Source: Nitrospirota bacterium
Lineage (GTDB): Bacteria; Nitrospirota; Nitrospiria; SBBL01; JAADHI01
Assembly (NCBI GenBank): GCA_029261195.1
Contig: JAJDBU010000066.1
Coordinates: 1-50,275 of the forward strand
DNA length: 50,275 bases
Reading direction: 5' to 3'
Below are positions 8,474-17,341 of this stretch, piece by piece; within the stretch, counting starts at the first letter, position 1; every line of letters begins with the position of its first letter. The notes beneath the pieces were generated by a model. It was given only the letters and a program-made list of their open reading frames with translations. It was not told the DNA's origin and did no database searches. Position numbers and translations under genes: made by a program.

Positions 8474-9205
8474 ATGAAAGGCAGAGTGATCTTAATTACA
8501 GGGGCCGGGCGAGGGATTGGAAGAGCTGCCGTTCTCCGTTTTTTTAAGGAAGGGGCCAGGGTTGCCTTCTGTGCCAGAACGGAAGGCGAGTTGCTCTCTG
8601 TTGCGAAGGAAGTCGGATCGAGCTTAGACGGGCCATCAGACGCTGATGCCTTGTCCTTCCTTGTGGATATTGCCTCTCAGCGGGAGGTCTTCCGCATGGT
8701 GAATCAAATTATTTCAAAGTGGGGCCGGATCGACTGCTTGATCAACAATGCCGGGGTACTCGGGCCATCCAGCACGATCGCGACTTATGCGAACGAAGCC
8801 TGGGAGGAAGTTATTCGGATCAATCTGAATGGTACCTTTTTTGTGACACAGGCAGTAGTTCGAACGATGATTCCCCGGCGTTCTGGAACGATTATTTCTT
8901 TGTCCTCCTCAGTGGGTCGGCGAGGTCGGGCCAAGTGGGGGGCTTACGCCGTATCGAAATTTGCGCTGGAAGGAATGATGCAGACCCTTTCCGAGGAAGT
9001 TGCTGATTTCGGGCTTCGTGTCATCACCCTTAACCCTGAGGCGACCCGAACGCGGATGCGTGCTGCGGCCTATGCCAAGGAAGATCCAAATACGCTAAAA
9101 GATCCTGAGAAAGTGGCCGAGGCTCTTTTTGATTTGGCCTCATCGACCGATCCTTCTTTTAATGGGCGATCACTGAACTTTTCTGATTTGGGCTTGAATG
9201 CATGA
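8474..9205 (+). CDS. Short-chain dehydrogenase/reductase
   Basis: This 243-residue NAD(P)-dependent oxidoreductase has the classical SDR elements: TGAGRGIG at the N-terminal cofactor loop, NNAG, a catalytic Ser in SLSSSVG and YAVSK (catalytic Tyr and Lys). The substrate is unknown. Its stop overlaps the start of the downstream MDR gene (ATGA), so the pair is translationally coupled and may act in one pathway. No ribosome site is visible before the start; see the possible promoter at 8437-8465. Confidence 0.92.
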   Translation: MKGRVILITGAGRGIGRAAVLRFFKEGARVAFCARTEGELLSVAKEVGSSLDGPSDADALSFLVDIASQREVFRMVNQIISKWGRIDCLINNAGVLGPSSTIATYANEAWEEVIRINLNGTFFVTQAVVRTMIPRRSGTIISLSSSVGRRGRAKWGAYAVSKFALEGMMQTLSEEVADFGLRVITLNPEATRTRMRAAAYAKEDPNTLKDPEKVAEALFDLASSTDPSFNGRSLNFSDLGLNA

Positions 9206-10245
9206 GTATTCAGACGATGAAGGCCGTTCGTTTTCACGATTTCGGCGGGCCGGAGTTTCTACGCTATGAGGATGCACCTAAGCCTAGCGCCGGACCGCAG
9301 GAAGTCATCGTCCGTGTTGAGGCCTGCGCACTTAATCATCTCGATCTTTGGATCGCCTTAGGAATTCCTGCCTATCCACTTCAATTACCGCATATTCCAG
9401 GCTGCGATGTTTCCGGCGTTGTCGAGTCCTTGGGCGAGCAGGTCTCAGGGCTTGCCCTCGGGGATCGTGTGTTTATTGCGCCGGGCCTGTCCTGCTTCCG
9501 GTGCGAAAAATGTCTTTCCGGAGCGGATCACTTGTGCGAAAACTATCAAATCGTCGGTGCCGGGCCGGATGGCGGATATGCCGAATTTATAAAAGTGCCT
9601 GCACCTAATGTCTTGCCCATACCTGCCGGACTCTCTTTTGACACTGCTGCGGCCTTTCCTCTGACTTTTTTAACGGCCTGGCATATGCTGATTTCCCGGG
9701 CGGCGCTTCGTCCCGGCGAGGATCTGCTTGTTCTGGCCGGAGGGAGCGGTGTTGGCAGTGCGGCCATTCAGATTGGAAAACTCGCAGGCGCCAGGGTGTT
9801 TGCGACGGCGGGTGGACCGGAGAAACTTGAGGCAACCCGTCGAATGGGTGCGGATATGCTAATCGACCACGCAAAGGATGATTTTTCAAAGGTGATTGCC
9901 GAAATCACCGGCGGACGGGGAGTTGATGTTGTCTTCGAGCATGTCGGCCCGGCGACATTTTCGAAAAGCCTTCGGTCGCTGGCAAAACAGGGACGTTTGA
10001 TTACCTGTGGCGCCACAACGGGTCCGAAAACTGAACTCGACCTGCGTTATCTTTTTTCACGTGAACTGAGCATCATGGGTGCAAAGATGGGTACTCGTGC
10101 CGAACTGCTTCAAGTCACAGCACTGATCGGGGGGGGGAGGCTGACACCGGTGATTGATTCTGTTTTCCCGCTCTCAGAGGCCAGAGCGGCTCAAGAAAAA
10201 ATGCACTCCAGGGCGCTCGTCGGTAAGGTGCTTCTGAAACCGTGA
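9202..10245 (+). CDS. Medium-chain (zinc-type) alcohol dehydrogenase / quinone oxidoreductase
   Basis: The 347-residue MDR protein has an N-terminal GroES-like domain with four structural-zinc cysteines (in CFRCEKCLSGADHLC) and a Rossmann domain with GGSGVGSAAIQIGK. The usual catalytic-zinc position is altered: the segment reads ALNHLDLW and the usual GHE is IPGCD, so the catalytic zinc may be missing, as in quinone-reductase-like members. It overlaps the upstream SDR gene by 4 nt. The substrate is unknown. Confidence 0.9.
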   Translation: MSIQTMKAVRFHDFGGPEFLRYEDAPKPSAGPQEVIVRVEACALNHLDLWIALGIPAYPLQLPHIPGCDVSGVVESLGEQVSGLALGDRVFIAPGLSCFRCEKCLSGADHLCENYQIVGAGPDGGYAEFIKVPAPNVLPIPAGLSFDTAAAFPLTFLTAWHMLISRAALRPGEDLLVLAGGSGVGSAAIQIGKLAGARVFATAGGPEKLEATRRMGADMLIDHAKDDFSKVIAEITGGRGVDVVFEHVGPATFSKSLRSLAKQGRLITCGATTGPKTELDLRYLFSRELSIMGAKMGTRAELLQVTALIGGGRLTPVIDSVFPLSEARAAQEKMHSRALVGKVLLKP

Positions 10246-10252
10246 ATTAAAT

Positions 10253-10561
10253 CTATTCCGGCAGATCGATCAAAATCTGCTTCCCTTCCAGTTTCACGGG
10301 ATAAGTTCTGACTTTTAATCTGGGATTCAGGGGGGAGACACCGTCTTTGACATTGAAACACCATTGATGCCAGGGACACAAAATCTCTTCACCATCCAAT
10401 TTCCCGTCGGCAAGCGAAGCACCTTGGTGAGGACAGACGTTAGAGGTGGCGTAAATCGAACCCTCCACATTATAAAGGGCAATCTCAAGGCATTCTATTT
10501 CGACAAGCTTTGTCGATCCGGGAGGGAGATCATCTATGTGTGCAACAGGCAGATAAGACAT
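10253..10561 (-). CDS. Rieske [2Fe-2S] ferredoxin (NirD-like)
   Basis: A 102-residue soluble Rieske protein. The cluster ligands are in CPHQGASL and CPWHQWCF (C-x-H and C-x2-H, the latter with an extra Cys). Such small proteins pass electrons in oxygenase or nitrite reductase systems, but neither partner is adjacent. It converges on the MDR gene with 7 nt between stops. A divergent promoter region separates it from the hydrolase gene. Confidence 0.92.
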   Translation of the reverse strand: MSYLPVAHIDDLPPGSTKLVEIECLEIALYNVEGSIYATSNVCPHQGASLADGKLDGEEILCPWHQWCFNVKDGVSPLNPRLKVRTYPVKLEGKQILIDLPE

Positions 10562-10585
10562 CTTAAGTCTCTAAGTGAGCAGGGC

Positions 10586-10615
10586 ATTATAGTGGATCAT
10601 AAAAAACGAGATCAA
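10586..10615 (-). promoter_or_regulatory. Sigma70-type promoter of the Rieske gene
   Basis: On the minus strand TTGATC (10610-10615), an 18-nt spacer and a perfect TATAAT (10586-10591) predict a start of transcription near 10579, about 18 nt before the ATG. The promoter lies within 50 nt of the divergent hydrolase gene. Confidence 0.6.
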
Positions 10616-10634
10616 TAAGCAGGAGAAAAAGAAA

Positions 10635-11393
10635 ATGGAAAGAGAAGTCATCCTTGAATCAAGTCCGGGAGAACTGACCACGGTTATTGTGAGTGAGCCA
10701 AAAGAGGGGAGTGATCGTATTGTCCTGCTTTGCCACGGATTCATGTCCAGCAAGGAGAGTCAAACCAACCGTCTCTTAACAAAAAAGCTGCTGAGTGAAG
10801 ATATTGCCACCTGTCGATTTGATTTCTATGGTCATGGGGAAGACAAAGGCTCTTTTCAGGAGATTACCCTCAGTCGCTGCTTGAAACAGATTGATGCTGT
10901 GCTTTCTTGGATTGGAGATAATACGTATTCGCGGATTGGCCTCTTGGGTTCGAGCTTTGGCGGGTTGACCGCCATTCTAAGTGCGGCGAAACATCCCGAA
11001 ATTCGGACTGTCGCCTTGAAGTGTCCCGTCTCTGATTACCCCCCGATTTGGAGAGCCTTGTTGGGGGAGGCCGGAATGGCGAATTGGCAAGCAGATCACC
11101 TGCTTTCTTTTGCGACGCCCGAAGGGCGAGCGCGCTTGGATTATGCTTTTTATGAAGATCTACTCCACTACGATACCTATCAAGAGGCCACAGCCATTGA
11201 AGCGCCGGTATTGATTGTTCATGGAGATGCCGATGCGGATGTCCCCTTTAAGCAAAGCCAAAAGCTCCTTCGAACCTTGAAGTGCAAGGCAGAACTGAAC
11301 GCTATTTCGGGGGCTGACCACCAATTTACAAAACCCGAAGATTTTGATCAGATGATCACCCACTTTTTTAAGTGGTTTGTTTGTACTATTTGA
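10635..11393 (+). CDS. Alpha/beta hydrolase (serine hydrolase)
   Basis: The 252-residue protein has the alpha/beta-hydrolase nucleophile elbow GSSFGG, an acid in VHGDADADVP and a catalytic His in GADHQF. An HG oxyanion segment (CHGFMSS) is near residue 35. The start has an aggag ribosome site about 10 nt upstream. No signal peptide is seen, so it is probably cytoplasmic. It resembles esterases or acyl-peptidase-like hydrolases, but the substrate cannot be predicted. The last 8 nt overlap the convergent nucleosidase-like gene. Confidence 0.9.
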   Translation: MEREVILESSPGELTTVIVSEPKEGSDRIVLLCHGFMSSKESQTNRLLTKKLLSEDIATCRFDFYGHGEDKGSFQEITLSRCLKQIDAVLSWIGDNTYSRIGLLGSSFGGLTAILSAAKHPEIRTVALKCPVSDYPPIWRALLGEAGMANWQADHLLSFATPEGRARLDYAFYEDLLHYDTYQEATAIEAPVLIVHGDADADVPFKQSQKLLRTLKCKAELNAISGADHQFTKPEDFDQMITHFFKWFVCTI

Positions 11394-12207
11394 ATGTAAT
11401 TTTGGTATCCAAGTGATGCTTCAATGCTTTCAAGAATGATTTTGCCTCCCCATGGTCAGCCGGACTAATACGGGAAAAGAGTTTTTTCCCGTACAGGCTG
11501 CGTCCACGCCTAAGCAGTGCCTTCAATTGCAAAAGCCGGGTTTCGCTGAAATGCCATCGCTGTATGATTTCTTCTAAATCGCCGTCCTGGAGTTCAAGCT
11601 GACGGTAAGCGGTTATTTCAGTCGTCAGAATCGAAAGTATCGCGGTGATCTCGTCCATTCGGTCAAAAATCAGACGGCGAACAGCGGTCTTCGTCAAAGT
11701 TTTTATCGGATGGCTCCGGTTATCTGAAACGACCTTATAGCAATGAACCCACTCAATCGTGCTGGAGAGGAGGGCAATTTTATAGTAGCCACTGGCCTCC
11801 ATATCGTAGCCACTCCGGGCTGAATAAGCTTTTTCCGGAGCATCGACGGTGATTAAATCGCCGGAGCTTACGGGAAAAGGGAAAATGCGAGGGGGGTAGT
11901 AGGCATATCCTGTCGCTTTATCAATGATGCGGTGTGCCAGGAAGCCTTGTCCGAGCTCGAAGTGACTGTGGCCTGCGATACCGAAATTCAACCATGCGAC
12001 GGGTCCGGCATTCACTGAGAGGGCTTGCAGGTAAGCCGTTGCGGCGCCAGAAGAGACTTTTCCGAGGCCTGAAACAATGAGCGTGAATTGTGTGTTGCTG
12101 TAAATCACAAAAGGATGGCTTCCGCACATGCGACGTAGCCGATAGTGATCAATCAGGGGGCGTGCTTCATGGATGAAGGCGACAACGAGATGTATCATGG
12201 GTTTCAT
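11386..12207 (-). CDS. Purine nucleosidase/phosphorylase-like protein
   Basis: A 273-residue protein whose first ~190 residues look like the MTA/SAH nucleosidase and purine phosphorylase superfamily: VSGLGKV and NFGIAG near the N terminus, YDMEASGY in the place of DMEGAA, and VVSDN, which would carry the catalytic Asp. The C-terminal ~90 residues are helical and not recognised. It may cleave an unusual nucleoside or adenosyl derivative; exact activity is unknown. No clear ribosome site precedes the start. Confidence 0.7.
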   Translation of the reverse strand: MKPMIHLVVAFIHEARPLIDHYRLRRMCGSHPFVIYSNTQFTLIVSGLGKVSSGAATAYLQALSVNAGPVAWLNFGIAGHSHFELGQGFLAHRIIDKATGYAYYPPRIFPFPVSSGDLITVDAPEKAYSARSGYDMEASGYYKIALLSSTIEWVHCYKVVSDNRSHPIKTLTKTAVRRLIFDRMDEITAILSILTTEITAYRQLELQDGDLEEIIQRWHFSETRLLQLKALLRRGRSLYGKKLFSRISPADHGEAKSFLKALKHHLDTKITFK

Positions 12208-12283
12208 TATTTAAAAACAGGGGAGATGACTCTAATGGCGGGGTCGCCTGCAAGGCGATGTAGGTTATTTTTTAAGAAGGAGG

Positions 12284-12320
12284 TTTGACCAAGGCATCTT
12301 TTTCAAATGCCTTGGTCAAA
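12284..12320 (-). terminator. Hairpin downstream of the peroxiredoxin gene
   Basis: Arms at 12284-12297 and 12307-12320 are perfectly complementary over 14 bp with a 9-nt loop. The site begins 9 nt after the peroxiredoxin stop on the minus strand. A strict T-run is missing on that side, but placement and stability favour a terminator. Confidence 0.65.
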
Positions 12321-12329
12321 GGATATATC

Positions 12330-12911
12330 TTAAGAGGTGAAATACTCTTTCAGTCCGTCACCTGTCGGTTTCATCGATTTTTCGCCTTCTTTCCAGTTGG
12401 CGGGACAAACTTCACCGTGCTCTTCTGTAAACTGAAGGGCGTCAACCAGGCGAAGGGCCTCATCAATGCTTCGGCCCAAAGGCAGGTTGTTTACGACCTG
12501 ATGCTGGACGATGCCGGCTTTGTCGATGAGGAAAAGGCCGCGCAGTGCGATACCCACTCCTTCGAGCAGAACATCGTAGTCTTTGGAGATGGTTTTATTT
12601 AAGTCCGAAACCAAGGGATAGGTGACCCCTTCGATACCGCCCTGACCTTTTGGCTGCTGCAACCAGGCTAAGTGTGAAAACCAGGAATCAATCGAAACAC
12701 CGACTACTTCAACATTGCGTTTCTTGAATTCTTCGAGTTTCGCCTGAAAGGCATGAAGCTCGGTCGGGCAGACAAATGTGAAGTCCAGGGGATAGAAAAA
12801 AAGGACGACATATTTACCACGCAGGTCAGACAGTTTATATTCATCAATGACTTGACTTCCCTGAACCGCCTTTGCTGTAAAGTCGGGTGCTTCTTTGTTT
12901 ACGAGTACCAT
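12330..12911 (-). CDS. Typical 2-Cys peroxiredoxin (AhpC/Prx1)
   Basis: This 193-residue thiol peroxidase reduces H2O2 and organic peroxides. The peroxidatic cysteine is Cys48 in DFTFVCPTE; the resolving cysteine is in HGEVCPANW near residue 168. The frame stays open upstream to 13115, but MVLVNKEAPDF is the family N terminus and is preceded by a strong ggagga ribosome site, so ATG 12911 is used. No AhpF or thioredoxin reductase gene is nearby. The C terminus has the long tail of Prx1-type enzymes. Confidence 0.95.
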   Translation of the reverse strand: MVLVNKEAPDFTAKAVQGSQVIDEYKLSDLRGKYVVLFFYPLDFTFVCPTELHAFQAKLEEFKKRNVEVVGVSIDSWFSHLAWLQQPKGQGGIEGVTYPLVSDLNKTISKDYDVLLEGVGIALRGLFLIDKAGIVQHQVVNNLPLGRSIDEALRLVDALQFTEEHGEVCPANWKEGEKSMKPTGDGLKEYFTS

Positions 12912-12997
12912 CTTTTTATTTCCTCCCTTAAAGTATTGATTTTGATTTGCTTGGTCTTTGTACGTCTTATTATGTGGGTTGATCTTTCCAGCTACAA

Positions 12998-13027
12998 AAT
13001 TTAGCTGATCGTTCTTCCCCTTGTCAA
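12998..13027 (-). promoter_or_regulatory. Probable promoter of the peroxiredoxin gene
   Basis: On the minus strand TTGACA (13022-13027) is followed after 18 nt by TAAATT (12998-13003). This would leave a leader of about 80 nt before ATG 12911. The -10 box is a partial match. Confidence 0.45.
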
Positions 13028-13076
13028 CGAAAAATACGGAAAGAAGAAGGCTTGTCTTTTTAAGCATTTTGGGAAA

Positions 13077-13106
13077 TTGACACTGTCTTAATAATTCACT
13101 TATGAT
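13077..13106 (+). promoter_or_regulatory. Promoter of the zinc-ribbon gene, leaderless spacing
   Basis: TTGACA (13077-13082), 18 nt, then TATGAT (13101-13106). The -10 box covers two in-frame ATGs (13102, 13105), so these cannot be the start on this transcript; the next ATG, 13114, lies 7 nt after the box, just where transcription should begin. Confidence 0.6.
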
Positions 13107-13113
13107 GCCACAC

Positions 13114-13386
13114 ATGTCTAAAGAAATCGAAAAACGGCTTGACCGCCTTGAATCAGAATTGCTTCGTTTGCAGCAGGGGCATAGTATGCTTCAAAGGGAT
13201 GTCGAGCTATTTCTGAAGCGTTATCTGACTGCCTGTCCAGCCTGTAAAAAGGAGTTCGATCTGCTCGTAAATCATTACAGCATCGGTCTTTTTGACAATT
13301 TGGTCTATGTCAAATGTCCGCACTGCAACAAGTCAATGCCAGTGGTCGACAAAGAAGACGGTAGTATTTCCGTCGTCCTCGAATAG
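13114..13386 (+). CDS. Small zinc-ribbon protein with N-terminal coiled coil
   Basis: This 90-residue protein is not assigned to a named family. Residues 1-40 form a charged, probably coiled-coil helix (EKRLDRLESELLRLQQG). CPAC and CPHC pairs, 31 residues apart, make a likely four-Cys zinc site. A transcript from the promoter at 13077-13106 would begin at about the ATG 13114, which has no ribosome site, so translation may be leaderless. It is divergent from the peroxiredoxin gene and converges on recO. Confidence 0.75.
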   Translation: MSKEIEKRLDRLESELLRLQQGHSMLQRDVELFLKRYLTACPACKKEFDLLVNHYSIGLFDNLVYVKCPHCNKSMPVVDKEDGSISVVLE

Positions 13387-13403
13387 CACGCCTTCATTAC
13401 CCT

Positions 13404-14168
13404 TTACGGACATGTTGTTCCCGTTTCCAATGCGAAGTTCTGAAACCGTCTTCCTGTTATGGAAGAGATGTAGTCGTTGAACAGAGCACCCATTTCCTGC
13501 GTCATCACCGGAGAAGGTTTCAGGCGATGGGATCGAACATAGTCCATCTTCTGGGAAGCGCTTAAAAAAGCGCGGGTAGCGTGGGAAATCGGGATAAGCG
13601 GCCTGATCCCCTTGGCGCAATTTGAACAGACCGTGCCGCCGGAGATTGAAGAAAAGTAAACGGCTGCGCTTGCTCCCGCTTTGAAGGCCTGCCGACATTT
13701 TAAACAGTGGTCCCAATGAGGTTGATAGCCGCTGTAAGCCACAAGACGGTTGATAAAGAGCAGGGTTGTGAGGCGACGATCTTCGCCCACTGCCAGAAGC
13801 TCCAAGCCTTGCAATAACAACTTGAAAATTTCCATATTCGGTTCGATATCCGGGGTGATTTGAGTGACAAGGTTGACCATTTGAGAAGCCAATTCAATGC
13901 AAGTCCAGTCTTCGCGAAGGGATTGATTAGACCGAATGATATCGGCTTGATTAATGCGTCCCAGTTTGTCTCCGCCCTTCTCAAAAAGAATCAGATGACA
14001 GTGGGTAAAGGGTTCAAGGGATGCGCCGAAGCGGCTTTTCATTCTCCTGGCTCCTGCAGCAACGCCTTTGACCTTTCCCCGCTTAAGGCTGAAAAAAGTG
14101 ACCAGCTTGTCTGCCTCTCCAAGACGAATACCTCCTAAAACAATCGCTTCCGTTGTCAGCAGTGCCAT
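13404..14168 (-). CDS. recO: DNA repair protein RecO
   Basis: RecO (254 residues) loads RecA on SSB-coated DNA together with RecR and anneals complementary strands. The N-terminal OB fold is recognised from LTTEAIVLGGIRLGEADKLV and KGVAAGARRMKSRFG. A C-terminal zinc motif (CLKC ... CSNC) is present. The frame extends 16 codons upstream, but MALLTTEAIVL at 14168 is the family start and has an aggga ribosome site. Confidence 0.95.
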   Translation of the reverse strand: MALLTTEAIVLGGIRLGEADKLVTFFSLKRGKVKGVAAGARRMKSRFGASLEPFTHCHLILFEKGGDKLGRINQADIIRSNQSLREDWTCIELASQMVNLVTQITPDIEPNMEIFKLLLQGLELLAVGEDRRLTTLLFINRLVAYSGYQPHWDHCLKCRQAFKAGASAAVYFSSISGGTVCSNCAKGIRPLIPISHATRAFLSASQKMDYVRSHRLKPSPVMTQEMGALFNDYISSITGRRFQNFALETGTTCP

Positions 14169-14390
14169 TACATCGTCCCTAAGTAAAGATCCCCGACCTT
14201 CCAGACGGGCATTCAAATCCGCTCCCTCGTAAAAGTAAAGAATATAGCAGATGGCAGAGGGTTTTTATATTCTCAGGGAAAAGGGATCTCTAGGGCTATC
14301 GTGATTGACTTCAATTATGGTTTCGGCTATCTTCACTTTCAATTTTATTCACATGACTCATTCAATAAATATTTTATTTAAAGGGGACAA

Positions 14391-14810
14391 ATGCTAGAAC
14401 GGACATTATCCATTATCAAACCAGATGCGGTTTCAAAAAAACTAATCGGGTCAATTGTCAGCCGCTTTGAAACTGCCGGCCTTAAAGTCGTTGGCATCAA
14501 AATGCAGACACTGAGTAAAGAGGAGGCCGGACAATTTTACAGCGTGCATCGTGAACAGCCTTTTTTTGAAAATCTGATTTCCTTTATGTCTTCCGGTCCT
14601 ACGGTTGCGATCACGCTTGAGGGGGAAGACGCCGTTGCGAAAAATCGTGCCCTCATGGGAGCAACAGATCCCCAAAAAGCCGATCAAGGAACAATTCGGG
14701 CCGATTTTGCAGAAAGCATTGATGCCAATGCAGTTCATGGTTCCGATTCTCCTGAGAATGCAGCAATTGAAATTCCATTTTTCTTCCGTTCACTCGATCT
14801 GTGCTTTTGA
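14391..14810 (+). CDS. ndk: Nucleoside diphosphate kinase
   Basis: This 139-residue enzyme transfers the gamma phosphate between nucleoside triphosphates and diphosphates. The catalytic histidine lies in [12 protein letters not shown] near the C terminus; the N terminus [12 protein letters not shown] and the central RALMGATDP are family signatures. The length is normal. The start has an aagggg ribosome site. It is transcribed alone from an AT-rich upstream region. Confidence 0.98.
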   Translation: MLERTLSIIKPDAVSKKLIGSIVSRFETAGLKVVGIKMQTLSKEEAGQFYSVHREQPFFENLISFMSSGPTVAITLEGEDAVAKNRALMGATDPQKADQGTIRADFAESIDANAVHGSDSPENAAIEIPFFFRSLDLCF

Positions 14811-14909
14811 TCCGGAACGAATCAGCTTGGCAACTATGGTTTTCCTCTCCGGCTTGTTGTAGATCTTACCAAGGGTCGGTGAAAGAGTAGAGAATAGATA
14901 ACTCCCGCG

Positions 14910-16340
14910 ATGGAAAATAAGCGCTACGATGCTATTTTTGTCGGCAATAGTCTAGTCGCGTTTTCCGCCGCCGCCCTCTTGGCAAAAAAAGGACGCTCTG
15001 TTCTTCTGTTTGACCCTGTCTTGTCCTCCCGCATTGATCCTGCTTTTCATTTTTCCGAGGGCCCTCTATTTTATTTCGGCTATGAGCATGGCGGTGCCGT
15101 CGAGGGTTTTTTTTCCAAGCTGGCCTACCCCATTCCCAGCCTCAAGCAAAAAGGACTCTTATATCAAAAAACCTCCCCCCAACTCCAGATTATCCAGTCC
15201 TCCCATCGCACTAACCTCTATGCAGAGCAGGAATCTTACTTTGATGAACTCAAACGGGAATTTGGAGGTCAGGCTCAAAAGTTGAAGAACCTGTTTAATC
15301 AGGTCGAAAGGGATTCAGCGCTCTATTACCCTTTTCTTGGACAATTTCAGCAACTGGAGATTGGCGGGATGGGTGAACGCTTAAGTGAATGGCGAAGGCA
15401 GATCGATTTTTCACAAGCGGTTCGAGTGCAGCAAAAAAACAGCGCTGTTGACTACCTGAGTCAATATTCATTTAGTTCCGAGCTTCGAGAATATTTCAAT
15501 CTGCTCTCTCTCTTTTCCTCCCAAAAACCGCTGACGGAGTTTTCTGCCTTTGATTTGATTCTTCTGCTTTCTTCACTTAAGAGGGGAGGAGTACGGATAT
15601 TAGGAGGCTATCAGACGATTGTCACCTTCTTCCAGAGTCTGATTAAGGGCTTCGGGGGAACCATTCAAAGTGGTGAAAGCATTGCAAAGGTTGAAAAACA
15701 AGGTAACAGGGTAACTGGCATTACCTTATCCGCTGGAAAGACGCTTTACAGCAATCAATATATCTCCTGCCAGTCTTCGGAAACACGTATCTTTCATTTT
15801 TATTTTACGATCCGAAATGATCTATTGCCATGCCCGATGAAGGAATCTCTCCTCTTGACTTGGTCCGGCAAGTGTCCATCTTACCTTGAAGATATTCTGG
15901 TGCTTCGCCTTAACCTGGAGGAAGAAAGTGAGAAGGGCAACATTGAAATTCGTAAAATCACCGCTTCAGTTTTCCTCAAAAAGCAATTTACAGTCTTGGG
16001 GGAATATAGGGGAAATCTGGAAAAGCGCATTCTTGAGCGTCTGAATAATTTAATTCCATTTTCTGAATCCGAGATCAAAGTACTTCCCAAGCCCGAGTCT
16101 AAAAAAAATAGCCTGCTTGGCGATGAGCATATTTTTACTCAGTCAAATAACAGGAGAGAAATCAATGGAAAAAAGCGGGAATTACTAAAAGGTGCAGCCG
16201 CTTATTATCAGGATAAAGAAAACAAGAATGTCATCATTCTGGAATCGGACCAGGGAAACACCCTCGGATGGGGTTCTGATTTTGTCGTCGGAGTACGCTT
16301 AGGGGAGTTGATCGACCGTTCGTTGCCGACTGAATCTTAA
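14910..16340 (+). CDS. Putative FAD/NAD(P)-dependent oxidoreductase, degenerate dinucleotide motif
   Basis: The 476-residue protein starts like phytoene-dehydrogenase or amine-oxidase-like flavoproteins: a beta strand DAIFVGN, helix AAALLAKKG and a second strand SVLLFD. The usual GxGxxG is reduced to GNSLVA, so FAD binding is uncertain. A later segment RGGVRILGGYQTIV resembles the substrate-domain region of that superfamily. The C-terminal part (GAAAYYQDKENKNVIIL) is not the usual FAD-closing motif. Its role is unknown. No good ribosome site is seen. It converges on the site-2 protease gene with 4 nt overlap. Confidence 0.6.
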   Translation: MENKRYDAIFVGNSLVAFSAAALLAKKGRSVLLFDPVLSSRIDPAFHFSEGPLFYFGYEHGGAVEGFFSKLAYPIPSLKQKGLLYQKTSPQLQIIQSSHRTNLYAEQESYFDELKREFGGQAQKLKNLFNQVERDSALYYPFLGQFQQLEIGGMGERLSEWRRQIDFSQAVRVQQKNSAVDYLSQYSFSSELREYFNLLSLFSSQKPLTEFSAFDLILLLSSLKRGGVRILGGYQTIVTFFQSLIKGFGGTIQSGESIAKVEKQGNRVTGITLSAGKTLYSNQYISCQSSETRIFHFYFTIRNDLLPCPMKESLLLTWSGKCPSYLEDILVLRLNLEEESEKGNIEIRKITASVFLKKQFTVLGEYRGNLEKRILERLNNLIPFSESEIKVLPKPESKKNSLLGDEHIFTQSNNRREINGKKRELLKGAAAYYQDKENKNVIILESDQGNTLGWGSDFVVGVRLGELIDRSLPTES

Positions 16341-17338
16341 ACCCCTGTCATGAAGGGGTTTGGCATGAAGGTCAGGATAAAAATCATCACGGATGCCAAT
16401 ACAACCAGGCGATGTTTAAAATCAAGTGCTTCGTCTTCGTCTATGACGGGGGGGTGTCGGACTCCAATCAAGGCCGTAAGGCCGGCCCAAACAAACCAGC
16501 CCTTCCAGGCGACTGACCCCATTAGGATAAGACCAAGGATTGAAGCGATCGAAATATATCTCGATTTTTTCCCGACTAGGGCATACATAATATGTCCCCC
16601 ATCCAATTGTCCGATGGGAAGCAGATTTAGGGTTGTAACAAAAAAACCGATCCATCCGGCAAATGCGACCGAGTTCAGTGCAATGTCATAACCTTCTGCT
16701 GGTGTCTTTCCGAGAAGATCGGCGATCAGAGTGAAGATGAGCGGATCACCCAGGCGCAGGAGGGCGCCGCCCGCTGTCATCTCTACAATTTGCGATGATT
16801 TTAAGCCGATAAAGACGGCAACAAGTGAAACCACAAAACCGGCAATCGGTCCTGCTGCCCCGATATTAAGCAAGGCCCTCTTCTTGAATATCGGGGATTT
16901 GATGCGAATAAATGCCCCAAATGTTCCGATACCGAAGGGAAACCACGGACCCGGAATGAAATAAGGAGGGCTGGTATCGACCCCGTATTTTTTTGATGTT
17001 AGATAGTGCCCCATCTCATGGCAAAAAAGAATGAGAAGCAGGGTAAAGGCAAAAGGAATTCCTTTTGATAGCTCAGTCGGATCTCTAAAGGGGTTGCCGC
17101 CAACCTGATAGGCCCCTGCCAGAAGTGTTGTGATTGAGGTCAGAAGGAAAAGGATAATCGGGACGAGAAGAGCCGGAATTTTTCGCTTCTTTGCCTTCCT
17201 GATGCTTCCATTATGGAAAGGCGGGGTGGCATAAGGCGAAGGCTCAAGCTCGGGGACTCCTGTTTCTATCGCATCTGCCAGATCCGGTAGATCTGAATGC
17301 GACTCCGGTTCTACCGGCCCTTCACCCTGTAATGCCAT
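16337..17338 (-). CDS. Site-2 protease family membrane metalloprotease (M50)
   Basis: This 333-residue polytopic intramembrane protease has the zinc motif HEMGH after the first helices and the third ligand in LLPIGQLDGGH, as in M50 enzymes. An N-terminal cytosolic tail of about 55 residues is rich in Pro and Glu. No PDZ domain is seen, unlike RseP, so it belongs to a simpler S2P group. It is the last gene of a three-gene operon with very short gaps (3 and 10 nt). The substrate is unknown. Confidence 0.9.
   Translation of the reverse strand: MALQGEGPVEPESHSDLPDLADAIETGVPELEPSPYATPPFHNGSIRKAKKRKIPALLVPIILFLLTSITTLLAGAYQVGGNPFRDPTELSKGIPFAFTLLLILFCHEMGHYLTSKKYGVDTSPPYFIPGPWFPFGIGTFGAFIRIKSPIFKKRALLNIGAAGPIAGFVVSLVAVFIGLKSSQIVEMTAGGALLRLGDPLIFTLIADLLGKTPAEGYDIALNSVAFAGWIGFFVTTLNLLPIGQLDGGHIMYALVGKKSRYISIASILGLILMGSVAWKGWFVWAGLTALIGVRHPPVIDEDEALDFKHRLVVLASVMIFILTFMPNPFMTGV
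16339..16361. terminator. Bidirectional hairpin across convergent gene ends
   Basis: Arms aaacccct (16339-16346) and aggggttt (16354-16361) form an 8-bp stem with a 7-nt loop. The hairpin contains the stop region of the protease gene and begins at the end of the FAD-like gene. The A and T ends give short T-runs in both directions. Confidence 0.5.
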
Positions 17339-17341
17339 TAG

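Noticed and set aside
12912-13115. N-terminal extension of the peroxiredoxin frame
   Set aside because: The family start and a strong ribosome site are at 12911, and the extension crosses a likely promoter.
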